Below, one piece after another: positions 63,533 through 64,000 of a stretch of 64,000 bases of DNA. Position 1 is the first letter of the stretch, and every line of letters starts with the position of its first letter. The stretch is from Actinomycetes bacterium (GTDB lineage Bacteria > Actinomycetota > Acidimicrobiia > Acidimicrobiales > RAAP-2), in contig JAJXTB010000002.1 of the NCBI GenBank assembly GCA_021784205.1, forward strand, positions 30,064-94,063. Direction: 5' to 3'. The position numbers and the translations under genes were made by a program. Below the pieces are notes generated by a model that was given only the letters and a program-made list of their open reading frames with translations, did no database searches and was not told the DNA's origin.

Positions 63533-64000
63533 CAGGTGTTGCAGATTTCACAACGTCGCATCGGGTCAGCTCATCGGGCTCATCGGATTCTGACGGGGTG
63601 ATCCTCATCGGACGACGATCGATCCGAGGACGCGCCAGTTGGGTTTGCCGGCGTAGAGCAGCGCGCGGACGCGGTAGTTGCGGAAGTTCCGGAACCCGAA
63701 GCCGATCCGCTTGATGCGCTTGATCAGGTTGTTGAGCGACTCGGTGGGACCGTTGGCCACCCGGGCCAGGTGGTGGTTGCAGATCTTGTCGAACCAGTTC
63801 TTGATGGTGCGGCCGAGGCGCTGGATCTCGGGGGGCATCGCCTTTCTCAGGCAGTGACCCATGAGTTCCTCCAGCATCTGGCGGGCCTCGGCGGGGTCGT
63901 CGGTTCGGTAGAAGTCGCGCACGCGCTCCTTGACCCGGTGGGCCAGGGCCACCTCGGCGGTGGGGTCGCCCAGCTCGAGCAGCGACCTCAGGCGGCTGGC
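63533..64000 (-). mobile_element. ISL3-family insertion sequence, partial
   Basis: Right-edge part of an IS carrying the transposase below. The IS end should lie in the 72 bp between the tRNA and the transposase stop; the stretch from about 63563 (GGCTCATCGGATTCTGAC) is a possible inverted repeat, but the partner is outside the window, so the boundary is unverified. Confidence 0.5.
63605..64000 (-). CDS. ISL3-family transposase, C-terminal part
   Basis: DDE transposase; the reading frame is open to the right edge, leaving about 131 C-terminal residues. It shows MLEELMGHCLRKAMPPEIQRL (after a partner helix) and ANGPTESLNNLIKRIKRIGF, where the Glu of TES fits the last catalytic acid, and GFRNFRNYRVRALLYAGKP, the ISL3 ending. 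No stop or frameshift is seen in this part, so the element may be intact. Confidence 0.85.
   Translation of the reverse strand, partial: ASRLRSLLELGDPTAEVALAHRVKERVRDFYRTDDPAEARQMLEELMGHCLRKAMPPEIQRLGRTIKNWFDKICNHHLARVANGPTESLNNLIKRIKRIGFGFRNFRNYRVRALLYAGKPNWRVLGSIVVR

Overview
The window is a high-GC chromosomal segment from an actinobacterium. Supporting evidence: an E2-E1 fused 2-oxoglutarate decarboxylase/dehydrogenase (kgd), fused PafB-PafC WYL regulators, a CofC enzyme for coenzyme F420, BTAD-type regulation, many GTG starts and widespread leaderless promoters. The gene content suggests the Acidimicrobiia or a related deep lineage, but I cannot prove this from sequence alone. Almost everything is chromosomal housekeeping. 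Genes are packed tightly, with ATGA/GTGA stop-start overlaps inside operons and overlapping 3' ends between convergent genes.

1-11 kb is a cobalamin, biotin and acyl-CoA region: metH (cut by the left edge), a PduO-type cobalamin adenosyltransferase, pepA, a nitroreductase, a rhodanese-MoeB fusion, an RDD membrane protein, a methylmalonyl-CoA mutase large subunit, and a minus-strand operon of acyl-CoA carboxylase alpha subunit, M20 amidohydrolase and ABM monooxygenase. 11-14 kb holds birA, rfbD and a family 2 glycosyltransferase. 13.7-22 kb has a candidate structured RNA, then secA-prfB and ftsE-ftsX, then msrB, dxs and an FmdB-type zinc ribbon. 22-28.4 kb has moaC, fused pafBC, a helicase-less MobF-type relaxase, a VirD4-like coupling ATPase, a small protein made only of AKKAP-type repeats, and cofC. 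Next come rnhB and a dispersed oligopeptide ABC transporter (two substrate-binding proteins, two permeases, one double ATPase) with a DUF2332 gene inside it (28-38.6 kb).

38.8-51 kb has an SDR epimerase, an alpha/beta hydrolase, the operon kgd / NYN-tail-S1 protein / FabZ-like / xth, and the minus-strand operon uvrD-like / glcD-like / ThDP decarboxylase-like. 51-54.7 kb is an alpha/beta hydrolase / membrane-anchored Mur ligase / D-Ala-D-Ala ligase operon. 54.6-59 kb has a membrane-anchored BTAD regulator, a Thr/Ser-rich membrane protein, a possible sigma-like protein and small unknowns. 59-64 kb has a secreted GH3 glycosidase, an inositol-phosphatase-family enzyme, a CHAD protein, tRNA-Val(TAC) and part of an ISL3-type insertion sequence cut by the right edge.

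The most unusual observations are: (i) a uniform leaderless promoter layout, a TAnnnT-like hexamer 6-8 nt before the start codon, at about twenty genes on both strands; (ii) an approximately 255-nt element closed by an 11-bp perfect long-range helix in front of secA, where hpf/raiA usually lies; (iii) an orphan relaxase and coupling ATPase placed directly after pafBC and next to a histone-H1-tail-like protein; and (iv) an RNase HII with a changed GRG motif.
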